A stretch of DNA of 64,000 nt, taken from Triatoma infestans (lineage: Eukaryota; Arthropoda; Insecta; Hemiptera; Reduviidae). The stretch covers positions 61,503-125,502 of the forward strand of contig JAAEAF010003162.1 in NCBI GenBank assembly GCA_011037195.1, given 5' to 3'. Below, piece after piece: positions 34,212 to 45,598 of this stretch (its first letter is position 1; each line of letters opens with the position of its first letter). A program made the position numbers and the translations under genes. A model generated the notes under the pieces. The model had not been told where the DNA came from and made no database searches. It saw only the letters and a list, made by a program, of their open reading frames with translations.

Positions 34212-34795
34212 TCCAACGGAAGTTTCTTTTTTTCTTCATCTAGCTGGTGAAAAAGATGTGCGTAGTATTCCCCATTAATTGTTTGACCTTTTGGCAGGTA
34301 GTCAATTAAAAGAATCCTTTTGGAATCCTAGAAAACACTATTCAGCCGATGCAATTGTCTTTTGGTTGTGCAGAACCACCGGCTTGGACTGTTGTTTTGA
34401 CTCAGATGTAAAGTGGTAAACTCACTTTTCATCCATCGTAACATATCGGCGTAGAAAATCGGTTGAATTCTTTTTAAAAAGGCACAAACATTGCTGGGAA
34501 ATTCGATTCCACATGTGTTTGTAATAAATGCGGCATCCAAATTGCACAAAGCTTTCTCATACTAAGTTCCTCGTGTAAAATATGCCGTACACCTTTGTTC
34601 TGAGATGCCTACAGCCTTAGCTATCTCATAAACCTTTAATTGTCGATCATCTAGAACCATAATGTGTATGGCTTCTCGATATTTTTTTTTTTTTTGGGGG
34701 GTAATTGCAGTTTTTTGGCCGTTCTTCATGTGGATCACCTTCAATCGATGTACGACCAAGTTTAAAGTCAGCTGCCCAATTTTTTTTTTTTTACT
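34212..34795 (-). pseudogene. Old mariner transposase relic
   Basis: Minus strand in several frames: ADFKLGRTS and DPHEERPK (linker), IHIMVLDDRQLKVYEIAKAV GISEQR (second helix-turn-helix), LCNLDAAF-type text, FLKRIQPIF and LRWMKSEF (decayed), the W-rich QSKQW region, and GILLIDYLPKGQTINGEYYA. The order follows mariner transposases (mellifera/irritans type). The final third with the last catalytic D is missing. Frameshifts are numerous, and neither terminal repeat was found. Confidence 0.75.
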
Positions 34796-34799
34796 GTTG

Positions 34800-36175
34800 A
34801 TAACGAAAGTGTAGAATCATTATACAATTTCACCAGCTTTGAATAAATTTCTGTTGGCGATAAACCATCTAAAACGAAGAATTTTATGACAGAACGGTAT
34901 TCCAAGTTTATTACACCTTACTTCAAACAACCGTATAAAACAAAACTATTTGTCTGATCAAATTCACATTTGGTATTTACTTTTGTAACAAGTGTGCCAA
35001 CATAACAAAATAGTAATTTCATTTATAGCAGTGCTCTCTATGGAGCTAGACCGAGAACCTTTCACCTTGCCCTAGTATTTATGTTTGGACAAATGAATAA
35101 AATTATGAATTTAAAGCAAATTTAGCTCATTACTAATTGAAGTAAGAGAAAGTCGTGTGTGTTTCACCCGAAGCAGGTGGAATTCAGTGTGTTAGATATT
35201 ATAAGGGTGTGTGGTTAAAGCGTGTAACTTGTTCTATTTTTTCTTGTGTAGTGTGTCTGTCTGCTTCAAAAATATGTCCTCTTAGTTCTAATGTAAAGTA
35301 ACAAAATAAAAAATACAATAGATAATGTCATCTACTTAAGCTCTCTAAATTATATGACAGCCAGTGACACCCTACCTGATATATATATATAGGAGAACGA
35401 GAGAGAGATAGAAGGAGAATTGAGCCAAGACCGAACCATTCTAAATACACTGCCAAATGTCACCCTCTTAACGTTCTCAACAGTGTACACAATTGGTTTT
35501 AATGTTTCTACGCTGGCCGTATGCCGGACACAGCGGACGTTAGTGTGACAGTGAGCAAGCGAGAGGGAAACATTAAAATGGATAAGAGACAGAATGATTG
35601 GATGTTATATGGTTGTGTCAGTGTAGTGAAAAGGGATGCGGGCCACAGTTCGTCGCTCTGTTCACCCAGTACATATATATATATATGTATGTGTATATAC
35701 ATATATATATAAAAGCAGCATCTCACACGCAACGCACGCCATACCACTTAGGTCTGTTGCCGCGTATTTCCTGCTCCGCTTTATGTCACGCATTTCCAAA
35801 ACGTAATATTAAATAGAGTTCTGGTCCACGTAACTTTCACAAAGCAACAAAGACAAACGTTAAAGACGCAATAGGACAAGTTGTGGAACGCGATTGGACG
35901 GAATCCTTTTTCCCATTCACCCTATTGTTATTATTAGTGTGGGTGAATCAAACTTACTTTAGAAAACTTTAATTTTGTATGAATCGAAAATAAAATAAAA
36001 AAAATGTGGTATGAAACACTCTCATTAGTTTGTCTTACTCTAATTAATACAATTTACTCAATTACACCGTCACAATGTTTAAGTACTTATACAAGTGAGC
36101 GGCCTTATGTGAAGCACTCTGTCTCAAAACAAACAAAACTTGCAGAAAATTTAAGTTTAAATTAAATCATAGATC
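34800..36175. other. Unassigned region
   Basis: An isolated decayed L 3' end near 35140 ('gaagtaagagaaagtcgtgt') and reverse L end near 36000. The 35390-35850 part is more GC-rich, with (TA)n-type tracts at 35670-35710 and purine tract GAGAGAGA near 35398. No gene recognised. Confidence 0.35.
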
Positions 36176-36694
36176 TCCTACATCAGTGCTGACATGCGAG
36201 CTCATTTTTGGTGACACGCATCTTCAAAGATAAAAAATTTCATAATTCAAAAAAATCTTTTCTACTGATAATGTAGCTCAATATAGTTAGCAACTCTCTC
36301 TGTTTACTACATATTTTGTGTTTAGTTTGTTTCATGGAAATTATAAATACCGATTAACATTTTTTTTAATTTTATCCCTGAAAAAGACAATAAATTTGTC
36401 GAAACGTTGGAAAAGATTTAAAAAAAAGTGTACATTTTACTGACCGCTCCTCGAGATCTCCTTTAGTTGTTTTGCTAACAATTTTTTCATCCACATATTT
36501 TTGTGAGACATTGTTCTCGGCATTAAATAATATTAAGACAAACAAACGGAATAGGTTAACAGATGAAGTCAGTGGCTTGTTTGACTTTGAAATGTACCAA
36601 GTATAAACCCGAAATAGAAGATTTAGCAGACAAACTTCAGCACCAAAAAAGTCATCAGAGACATTTTCCGTGGTAGCCTGCTTCATTTTATAGT

Positions 36695-36732
36695 CATCGA
36701 CCGGTTTCGGGCGTTCGCCCATCTTCAGGATG
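36695..36732 (-). ncRNA. Hammerhead-ribozyme-like motif, H1-E left arm
   Basis: Minus strand: CATC (stem I), CTGAAGA, T, GGGC-GAAC-GCCC (stem II), GAAA, ACCGGT with GTC triplet, GATG (stem I). Predicted cut between 36699 and 36698. The very short palindromic stem III is the type described for Penelope-like elements. Confidence 0.6.
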
Positions 36733-36791
36733 CGTTTTTCAGACTAAGTTTGCTCTGTGCATGTCGGTGTTGTCACACTGTCTGAAAAACG

Positions 36792-36829
36792 CATCCTGAA
36801 GATGGGCGAACGCCCGAAACCGGTCGATG
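36792..36829 (+). ncRNA. Hammerhead-ribozyme-like motif, H1-E right arm
   Basis: Same boxes as the left arm, on the plus strand: CTGAAGA at 36796, stem II hairpin, GAAA, GTC at 36823-36825 (predicted cut after 36825), closing stem I CATC/GATG. Confidence 0.6.
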
Positions 36830-37229
36830 ACTACAAAATGAAGCAGGCTACCACGGAAAATGTCTCTGATGCTTTCCAGCTCTGCGGAACCAACCACCAC
36901 ACCAAAAAAGTCACTAATTTTTCATATATATTTATTTTCTAATTGTATAAATTTATATTGTTTTTCTGTTTTTGTTCAATTATATTCTATATATATATTA
37001 CTTGATTTTCTATGTTAAGTGTCAATGAAATATGTAAGACAAGTCTCTAAATGTAAACTATTGGTTTTCATAATTTTGGCTTTTGTATTTTAAATGGCAT
37101 TAAACAAATAATTAACTTGATGAGTGACACGCCACGAGAATTATGTTTCTATTTTTCAAAATTTTGACACACCGAGCTCAAAAGGTGCGCCATCACTGTC
37201 CTACACCATTCTAAATTCATCTTCTCTCT

Positions 37230-37905
37230 TTTTTCTATTTTTTAGAAAAAATTATTCAAATAAAAGTGAAAGTTTATATTCATATGGCAAAGATTTCAAA
37301 TCTAAAGAAAACCGTTATAAAACCGTCTTCGAGATAATTTCAAAAACCTATTCAGTAAAATAGTAGTTTCGGTTAAAAGATTTTCTTCAAATTTGGAATT
37401 TAATCAACGCTTCTAATGTGCATTAATATTATTGTAAGAGACAAAAACCATAATATATTATAGTGAAGTGGTAATTTAGAGGAAAGAAAGACGCTACTAA
37501 TCCCCCCAGAACCCCCCACCCATCCACCCAAATCACTTTCCCAAGGAACTATTACAAATAAAAAGTGATAAGTATGTATGTGTGTAGACAGTATACCAAG
37601 TTTAAAAAAAAAAAAAAAAATCTAAATTGTTTTCGGGAACATTACGAAAAATTAAAAAAAAAAGATACAGTAAGTTGAATTTCCGTTTCATGGATTTACC
37701 CGAAATCTTCATGTATGATGCATAAGTAGTACCTAAAAGGAATCCCAAAGTTTTGAGCTCCCTACAGACATTTCGTGTTTGTCACATACACACACATATA
37801 TATATATAGACTATTTGCTAAAAACATTTTTTTTCATATTCAAGGGACCTCAAAACATGTTTTTTCGGTAAGAGAAAGTAAAAACCTGGTGTGAAACACA
37901 CATCT
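37230..37905 (-). mobile_element. L-family copy, reverse orientation
   Basis: Reverse blocks 'gtagtttcggttaaaagatt', 'aatttagaggaaagaaagac', (C)n-rich 37500-37535, 'gaaatcttcatgtatgatgc', 'ttcaagggacctcaaaacat', end GTAAGAGAAAGTAAA. Another reverse copy begins immediately (CCTGGTGTGAAACACACATC), so the copies are head to tail. Confidence 0.6.
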
Positions 37906-38059
37906 TTCTATTACTGGGTCTACACAAAATCATTTACAAATATTCTTCAAATATTCTTTGTTGCTCTACAAAGAATTTTTTTTTCTTTAAAAACTCCTTT
38001 GGTCATTGCTGTATAAACATTTCATTGTAATTTTAAGGTCTGACGATTTGAATACTAAC

Positions 38060-38303
38060 TTTTTTTTTTTTTTTTTTTTTAATTTAAGGCGCGTCAACAT
38101 CTATGGTCATTGACGCCCTGAGCCTTTTCAGTGCACTGCTGGCCACCGGACAGTGTTCTCTCGTTACAGACAACATTGTCTCCATCACCGGACAGTGAGC
38201 TGTCCTAGGAAGAAAAAAATCTAAGGGCAGCACAGCTGAACTCGAACCCAGGTCCTCCGCGTGGGAGTCCAGTATGCTAACCACTTAGCTATATTCCCTT
38301 ACC
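38060..38303 (-). mobile_element. SINE family A, full length (copy 8)
   Basis: T(21) tail complement, AATTTAAGGCGCGTCAACAT, body, minus-strand B box GGTTCGAGTTC and head. Confidence 0.85.
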
Positions 38304-38481
38304 TCAAAACTAATTATTTTTACTAAATAAATGTTTACTTTCTTCAATTTTTTTATCAATGACAGAATCTAAATTTAATAAAATGACTTTTTTTTTTACG
38401 TGGGCATAACCTCCGCCTTCCAAAAAACGTTTTCAAATAAACTTTTTCGAATAGAAATTTTCAAACAAAAGTAGTTATATA

Positions 38482-39766
38482 GGGGTGGTGCAAAAATAAT
38501 GCAGGTTTTTGAACTTTCATCTTTTGTTTACTTCTGCTTGCCAAGGAAACAAAGATAATCCTCCAGTCTAGGTAATGGATTATAAACAATGTTTATTAAT
38601 GTTGTTTTTCCTCAAATATCAGTTTAGTTTGTGTTCCATTTTGTATGAGTTAAGACCTCCGATATTCACCATGTCAAAACAAGATTTTCGTCAAATTTAT
38701 TTTTACGAGTTCAAACTTGGTCGAAGTGCGGCTCAAACGGCGCGTAACATCAATGTTGTTTGGGGTGAAGGAAGCATCAGTGAATGTACAGTGCAGCGAT
38801 GGTTCCAAAAATTTCGTGTTGGAGATTTTGATCTCGAAGACAAGGAAGGTCGCGGTAGGCCCTCTGTTGTTGATCACGACCATCTTAGGGCATTGGTGGA
38901 AGATAACCCACGCAAAACCACTCGGGACTTTGCGAGAGAAGTTAGTGTTGACCACTCAACAGTCGTTCGCCATCTCGAACAAATTGGTAAAGTTAAAAAG
39001 CTCGACACGTGGGTACCTCACGAATTGACCCAGAGCCAAAAACATCGGCGTTTTGAAATTTGCAATTCTCTTCTGTTGCGCTACCAAAATGAACCATTTC
39101 TTAATCGAATCGTGACATGTGATGAAAAATGGATCCAATACGACAACAGGAGACGGTCAGGCCAGTGGCTGGACAAGGATGAAGCACCAAAACATTTCGC
39201 GAAACCAAGCCTGCACCCGAAAAAAGTAATGGTGACAGTGTGGTAGTCTACTGCAGGTGTTATTCATTACAGCTTCCTAAATACTGGCGAAACAATCACG
39301 GCTGAAACATATTGTCAAGAAATTGACAAAATGCATAGGAAATTGCAAAATCTTTGTCCAGCATTGGTGAATCGGAAAGGAACAACTCTTCTTCACGATA
39401 ACGCCAGGCCAGATATCGCAATGCCAACTCTCAGGAAACTTCAGGAATTGAAATATGAAACACTTCCGCACCCTCCATACTCCCCCGATCTCTCGCCGAC
39501 GGACTTCCACTTATTTAGACATTTGGACAACTTCTTAAGAGGAAAAAATTTTAGGGACCGAAGTGAAACCGAAAATGCCTTCCGCGAGTTTATTGAGAGT
39601 TTAAATAAAGATTTTTTAGAAACTGGAATAAAAATGCTTCTGACACGTTGGCAACTATGTGTTGATAATGATGGAACATATTTTGAATAAATAATCTTAG
39701 TTTTATACAAATTATAATAATTTTTTTTTTGGCATATAAAAACCTGCATTATTTTTGCACCAACCC
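38482..39766 (+). mobile_element. Cecropia-type mariner, nearly intact
   Basis: Terminal repeats of about 29 bp: left 38482-38510 (GGGGTGGTGCAAAAATAATG) and right 39738-39766, whose complement reads GGGTTGGTGCAAAAATAATG. TA precedes the left end. About 1.29 kb long, the normal size for the family. Encloses one long transposase gene. Confidence 0.95.
38671..39690 (+). pseudogene. Mariner transposase, close to SETMAR/Hsmar1 type, one nonsense codon
   Basis: The ATG at 38671 starts MSKQDFRQIYFYEFKLGRSA; 339 residues if read through. The N-terminal half has two helix-turn-helix domains, including VDHSTVVRHLEQIGKVKKLD, which bind the inverted repeats. The WVPHEL linker (DTWVPHELTQ) precedes the catalytic domain: D in IVTCDEKW, D in LLHDNARP, D in YSPDLSPTDFH, with 34 residues between the last two (DD34D). 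TAG at 39244-39246 (codon 192) replaces the second W of the usual VWW motif; one base separates it from TGG. The usual H after HDNARP is D. No frameshift seen. Promoter and poly-A signals were not identified. Confidence 0.92.
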
Positions 39767-40264
39767 AAAAACATCTCTGTATTCATAGTTAGTATAGCTA
39801 ATTTAATGAAATCTATTAGTGTTTTTATGCAGAAAACTGTAAAAAAAATACTTCATTACGAACGCATTTCCGTTTAACCGAGTTTCCTCATACACGGAAT
39901 TTTATCAATAATATTTAATTCTAATGAATATTATTTAGCTGGTAAACTTGTATAATAAACTGAAAATAGCAATTTAGAGGGGAAACATAACCCCAGCCCA
40001 CCTCGCCAATAGCTTCCTTAAATGAATTTTTCCAGAGAAATGTTTCAAACAAAAGTTGAAGCACTTCATATTTGTAGTTGATATAATAAGTTTAAAGAAA
40101 ATTGTTGGAGCGATTTTTGAGAAAATTACAAAAAGAAAAAAAAGGAAAAATACATTCAGTAAAGTGGTACCTACTTACGGTCTTTTTTGGATTCAGGAGA
40201 CCTCAAAAGGTGTATTTCCGCGGAAATATTCATATTGAACCACATACTTTGTTTAACGAATTCC

Positions 40265-40905
40265 AATAAATAGAATTATTTTGCACGAAAAATAATTATT
40301 AAATGCGAAAAAAAATCCACTGAATAATCGCTAGCAAGCATTTTCACATTAGTTGTTCAAAATGGGCACCACATCATTAAATAGACATAAACATGCCCTT
40401 TTTGTACAGTTTGTATTGACTGTACTTATTACAAAATCAAAACGGATTTCTTGCAGTAAAACACGCTTCAGAAATTCTTTTAAGTTTTTCTACAGTTGTT
40501 TACAGGATTTTCGATGCCATAAACTTTATTTTTTTTTCGGTATCCGCAGTGAAAGTAATTCAGAGGCGTCAGATCTAGGAAACGGGAGGGGCGTCTGAAT
40601 AGTCTAGATCTTCACTTGAGCAATAAAAATAACGGTCTAAGTTCAATATTTCATTGTAAAAATACGGACCTACGAGGGTTATTCAATAAGTAAGGAGACA
40701 AATCGTTGTAGCTCAAAAACGATTTATTTAATCAAATGCAAGATTTTTGGCAACTTTTCAACATGGTCCCCAGCAACATTTATACACTTGTCCCATCGCT
40801 CTACTAATTTTTGTATGCTTCTGACATAAAATTTTTTGGGTTGATCTCGAAGCCACTTTTGCACCTGATTTTTAACTTCTTCATTGGATTGAAAATGTTT
40901 TTCTC
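40265..40905 (-). repeat. Duplicated block, copy 1: DDE transposase relic plus mariner 3' end
   Basis: About 640 bp nearly identical to 44599-45244. Minus-strand text at 40500-40600 (DLTPLNYFHCGYRKK NKVY) is a decayed DDE_3 transposase around its third catalytic D. At 40670-40905 the 3' end of a mariner follows: end repeat 'tacgagggttattcaataag' and EEVKNQVQKWLRDQPKKFYV, LVERWDKCINVAGDHVEKLP, the standard mariner C-terminus. Confidence 0.75.
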
Positions 40906-41575
40906 GTTCAATAAATTAATCTGCTTTAAGACTTTGTTAAAAAAATTGTGTGATTCAGTTTGAAATAAAAAAGTTGGTTTCGAAATCTCTTATTTCTGCA
41001 GCTTATAAAAAATAAATTTGATCATATTTTTGGAATCTTTGAAAAAATTAAGTAGGGATTATTTGGATTTTTGTTTATCTGGCTTCTTTATCTCTTCAAA
41101 TTGTCACCCTGTATTGTTAGGCGAAATTTTGTGGTGTATAATTTTATTTAGGATTAGGAGAATAAGTAACTGAAAAAAAAAAATAATAAATCACATAATG
41201 TGAGGTAGGAAGAGGTGATAACTGTAGAGAAGACAGCCGCCGACTGAATGTAATTGTCGACTACTGTTTCCTGTCTCTAGACTAACCTATCACTTCCGCA
41301 TGGTCACGGAGTTGTGATCATCCAGTGCAGTTCTTATCTTGTTCTAGGCTAACAATTTATTGCTTTACGACAAATACGTTCTCGTATAATGAATCGCCAT
41401 TAAGGGCAGCAACAACTGCTACAATTACGTGTCAGAACTTTATATTAGAATGGAATTATAAAAAAAGAAGAAGTGAAATACTCACACGAATAAACATCAA
41501 AATTTACTACTTTGTCATAAATATAGAGATGGTGTGCGGACAAGTGCCTACCCAGTATAAACTACATTTAAAATT
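40906..41575. other. Unassigned spacer
   Basis: AT-rich; 'caccctgta' near 41104 resembles the outer end of a TA-type DNA transposon without a partner. A 99-codon frame at 41325 has no domain. Confidence 0.35.
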
Positions 41576-41579
41576 TGAA

Positions 41580-41885
41580 GTCTCACGGATTCTTCAGAAC
41601 TTTGTAAAATCAATTTTATTTTGAAAAATGTTCCAAATATAAGTGATACGATATATTTTTGCAGCCAGCATTCCAGGTTTTAAGGAAATCGTTATAATCG
41701 TTTTCAAGAAATTTCCCAAAAAACTAAAAACCTATTCTCTGTAAAGCCGCACTTCCTATTAACCAATTTTCTTCAAATTTGATATTCTAGCAATATTATT
41801 TTAATGTGTATTAACATTATATAGCAGGTAGAACGACACATTGTACTGAAGTGGTATTTTACAGGAAAGCTCAATGCTACTGTTC
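41580..41885 (-). repeat. L-family internal sequence, reverse orientation
   Basis: 'cacttcctattaaccaattt', 'attttacaggaaagctcaat' and 'gctactgttccccc'. Confidence 0.5.
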
Positions 41886-41889
41886 CCCC

Positions 41890-42515
41890 AACTGATGTGG
41901 AACAGCTTGATTGCCCTACCCGAGGTGGGTGCTCGGAATAAGCTGATACTCGCCTGGGTGTCGGGACATGCGGGGTTTCTCGGTAACGAGAGGGCGGATG
42001 CTCTGGCGAGGGAGGGTTCGTAGGATACCTTTATAAGCCTCAAAACCCTTCCGTGGCTTGTCCCCAGGAGCGTAATTCAATCAAAGGTTGGATATAAGAA
42101 CAGCGCCTGCAATGGCGGGAGAGAACTCGAAGAAAGAGGCAGGCTAAATTCTTCATGTGCCTAAATTTAACACGGACCTACTGTGTCATAACCGAAGGGA
42201 CATAAGGCTAATAGCCTACTAACAGGGCATTTTAGGCTGATTAGGCACATGCACCGATTACTACTCGCAGATAACGCGTTATGCCGTTTCTGCAGGGTCG
42301 AAGAGGAAACCTCAGCCTAACGAGGACAAGGTTTCTTCAACTGGGGACAAGCAATCCCGAAGCCACGAGGTTCATGATGAAGCCACTATCAGCTTTGCTA
42401 GGCCTGATAAAGAGGGCGTTAGCCGAAGGATGTGCTATGATTTTTAGGGGATCCACAATAATCCTCTTATTGTAGGTTGCAATGGAATGAGGCTCCCGCC
42501 CTTCCATTCTATCAA
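41890..42515 (+). pseudogene. I/Outcast-like non-LTR 3' relic
   Basis: LIALPEVGARNKLILAWVSG, HAGFLGNERADALAREGS is the C-terminal end of an RNase H domain with the catalytic D of ERAD. After many stops, LTGHFRLIRHMHRL, ADNALCRFCRVEEET is the zinc-type tail. The end (GGATCCACAATAATCCTC) matches the split relic at 20.6/21.4 kb. Confidence 0.75.
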
Positions 42516-42519
42516 TCTA

Positions 42520-42740
42520 ATCTACTGTTCCACCAGAACCCTCCAAAAATCAATGTTCCTGGGAAAAAATGTTTCAAATAAAAGTGATAGGTGTAGATAG
42601 TATAAGAAGTTTACAGAATATCAATGTTCATATGGAGAAAAATGAAAGAAATTATTCAGTGAAGTTTTCTTAAATTTTGAGTTTCCCGGGATTTTTCGTT
42701 TTTTGAGATATTTTGTTTTTCACACACACACACTGGGGTC
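42520..42740 (-). repeat. L-family internal sequence, reverse orientation
   Basis: 'tgttccaccagaaccctcca' and 'aaatgtttcaaataaaagtg' continue the register broken at 41885, so the non-LTR relic was inserted into this L copy. Confidence 0.5.
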
Positions 42741-42837
42741 GGCTCAACACTTTACGCGATATATGCAATCGCATAGAACCTCGCACTCCATAAGGAATGT
42801 AGTAAAGAAACTGACAAAATGTCGCAATAATTGTAAT

Positions 42838-42903
42838 AACATATCGTAACATATAACTTTACATATAACATATAACACATAACATATAACGTATTACATG
42901 TAT
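42838..42903. repeat. AACATAT-type microsatellite
   Basis: Imperfect repeats of AACATATA/ACATAT over about 65 bp. Confidence 0.7.
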
Positions 42904-43199
42904 GTTCCAAAAGCCATACCACTAGTTCTGTCTGTTTCACGGTACTTTATTATTGTAGTTCATATAATAGCTATATTCAATTCTTCTTTTAAACAATTTT
43001 AAATTAATGATGTTTGTATAAATATAAATTATTAATAATTATTTTCGAATTAGTAGAATGGGAAAGATGCTTTCATTCTTTCGTGATTATATTCCAAAAT
43101 AATTCCACCAAGCTCACATGAAGAAAATAATATTGCAAATTGAAAACATTTCTGGTCGACCTTATTCAAATAAAAATAAGTATTTCCAAGTTTCATATA

Positions 43200-43650
43200 T
43201 ACAGGATGTCCCATTTAAACGGGCCACTTTTAAAATAACTTCTAAACGAAGAAAGATATCAGAAAAGTGAACATAACGTTTGTTGAAGTGTTTGCGCTCT
43301 AGTTTATGATGGCGTTAATATTATTTTATTTTATTGCCGCCTTACACCTGAAATCGGCGATTGAAAGTTGCGATTTTTTTTTTACCCCCACTTTTTACTA
43401 TTGTATTGAAAACTACTAAAAAAAATGAAGAATAATGCCGTTTAATTTCACTTCAATATTTTCAAACTGTTGCCGAGATATTCAACCATAAATATTAAAT
43501 TTTCGTCGTTTTTTTCCTATTTTTCTGTTTCTTAAACTAAAATTAAAATCGGATTTTCTTATTAATTTCTAATAAATAAGAGAGTTCAAATGCTCACAAC
43601 ACTTAAAACTATTTTAGAACCTATTTTATTGTATGTTTATTTTAGTGTAT
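43200..43650. mobile_element. Single end of a TA-type DNA transposon
   Basis: ACAGGATGTCCCATTTAAAC at 43201 is the kind of outer end seen on Tc1/mariner-like elements in insects. No matching inverted end was found nearby, so this is a partial copy. Confidence 0.4.
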
Positions 43651-43851
43651 TGTTGTGTTAACAGAATATCTCAGAAATGAAAAGTGGTAGGAAACTCAAA
43701 CATGGTATACCATTGACACTACAACCGTATCAAACATGAAGACTTCGGGGGAAATCCATCAACCCCGAGTTGCAACTTTACTAAATCCTTTCTCCAGTTT
43801 TTTTCTAATTTTTCACTAAAACGGTTCCACTGATTTTGTTTTTAACTTCTA

Positions 43852-45598
43852 TAGGGGAGGGTGGGGCTTGTTGTTACAAATTTCAGTTAACATTTTTTAA
43901 TTGCTGTATGTTGCACTCAAAATTGCTGAAAATTGATTAATCTGTTGTCTCATTTATTTCTACTAATTATATATTTTTTTTGAGATTTTTCAAAATGAAG
44001 TAACATTTAGAAATTCAATTACTATTAAAATGCGCGTACTGTAATAACGTGCCCTTCGGTGAGGCTTGTTGGTATACATGATTGGGTGTTTATTTTAAGG
44101 AAATAAAACTGAAATATGTTCAATAAACAAATTATCAGATCTTTATTTTAATAATAATAGCAGCTTGATTATGATCTAAACATGGATTATTACAAAATTA
44201 AATTCTTGAACATTCATTCTCTTTCTATTCGCTGCCACTACTCATTTCTAAGTCCGAGTTAGAATTGTGGCAAATACATCTAGGGTCATTTTTAACACAT
44301 TTTGAACGGTCCCATCTTTTGCATTGCATGCATTCAACCCAAAACATTCGACCATGGTTTTAGACATTTCAGGCACAGCCAGTCTTCAACTTCTTCGCCA
44401 GAACTTGATGATAGCAAATTAACTTTTTGATTCTTGTTCGCAGCTTTGGAGACACAGATTTTGTTTTTGTCAGAATTACCAATTTTCTCGTTTTTCTTAT
44501 TTTTGGCTTCATTTCTTTTAAGATCTGCCGTGATTTGATATGCAGTGGGGTAAGTTGGTACCCTGTAACAACATGTTCCAACCAAGTGTAACAATGGAAA
44601 ATAAATAGAATTATTTTGCACGAAAAATAATTATTAAATGCGAAAAAAAATCCACTGTATAATCGCTAACATGCATTTTCACATTAGTTGTTCAAAATGG
44701 GCACCACATCATTAAATAGACACAAACATGCCCTTTTTGTACAGTTTGTATTGACTGTACTTATTACAAAATCAAAACGGATTTCTTGCAGTAAAACACG
44801 CTTCAGAAATTCTTTCTACAGAAAGTTTTTCTACAGTTGTTTACAGGATTTTCGATGCCATAAACTTTATTTTTTTTTCGGTATTCGCAGTGAAAGTAAT
44901 TCAGAGGCGTCAGATCTAGGAAACGGGCGGGCGTCTGAATAGTCTAGATCTTCACTTGAGCAATAAAAATAACGGTCTATGTTCAATATTTCATTGTAAA
45001 AATACGGACCTACGAGGGTTATTCAATAAGTAAGGAGACAAATCGTTGTAGCTCAAAAACGATTTATTTAATCAAATGCAAGATTTTGGCAACTTTTCAA
45101 CATGGTCCCCAGCAACATTTTTACACTTGTCCCATCGCTCTACTAATTTTTGTATGCTTCTGACATAAAATTTTTTGGGTTGATCTCGAAGCCACTTTTG
45201 CACCTGATTTTTAACTTCTTCATTGGATTGAAAATGTTTTTCTCCACTGACGGCTATTTTACTAATTAATCCTTAAACACATAGGTCAAAGAATACTAGC
45301 GCAACTATATTGGATTACAATTATTTTTAAAGTTGTATGAATTAACAGCATAAGTATGAAAGCCTTACCTTTAGTAGTTTTCAGATCACAGCTTTCGGTT
45401 TCAATAATAAAATGTAGCTTTCACTATGATATTTCGAGGAAAGTCACACAATGTCACAATATGCAACAGAAGCTTAGCGGGAATTGGTTATAATAAACAG
45501 CACAAGCATATCTCTCAAGTTTGACCATTTGGGAACTGCTTCTCTCAGCCGATTTTTTTAAAAATTACACTGTAACAATATGCCCCACCATCCCCTAC
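43852..45598 (-). mobile_element. TA-flanked DNA transposon with GGGG-rich ends, pogo-like (tentative)
   Basis: Ends TAGGGGAGGGTGGGGCTTGT and, from the right, GTAGGGGATGGTGGGGCATA with TGTTACA inside both; TA duplicated at 43850-43851 and 45599-45600. Minus-strand coding remnant at about 44230-44621: LPTYPTAYQ-like text, a lysine-rich stretch, SSSGEEVEDWLCLKCLKPWS and then, after a frame change, WVECMQCKRWDRSKC. This is a CxxC...CxxC tail as in the C-terminus of pogo/tigger-like insect transposases. The catalytic domain is absent. Confidence 0.65.
44599..45244 (-). repeat. Duplicated block, copy 2, nested in the TA-flanked element
   Basis: Same content and order as 40265-40905, with an extra 'ctacagaaag' near 44815 and a few substitutions. 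Both edges fall at the same bases as in copy 1, so the block moved or was copied as a unit. Confidence 0.8.

Larger units (their letters stand above)
36655..36899 (-). mobile_element. H1 palindromic element, both cores intact (copy E)
   Basis: Flanked by the perfect 14-bp repeat CACCAAAAAAGTCA (36641-36654 and 36900-36913). The asymmetric ~35-bp end (GCGGAACCAACCAC) is on the right, so the element lies on the minus strand. Arms are close to perfect complements around a short centre. The target is the last codons of the hAT coding relic. Confidence 0.85.
36184..37198 (+). mobile_element. hAT-like element, non-autonomous
   Basis: Ends are related inverted repeats: CAGTGCTGACATGCGAGCTC and, from the right, CAGTGATGGCGCACCTTTTG. 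Flanks TCCTACAT (36176-36183) and TCCTACAC (37199-37206) form an 8-bp duplication with one mismatch, as expected for hAT. Residual coding at about 36550-36660 (LKCTKYKPEIEDLADKLQHQ KSH) matches the C-terminal end of ZBED-type hAT transposases. An H1 element sits at that point. Confidence 0.75.
38310..40240 (-). repeat. L-family copy, reverse orientation, split by a mariner
   Basis: The pieces 38310-38481 and 39767-40240 join in register ('ttcaaacaaaagtagttata' with 'attcatagttagtatagcta'). The tail shows 'tttttggattcaggagacct'. Confidence 0.5.
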
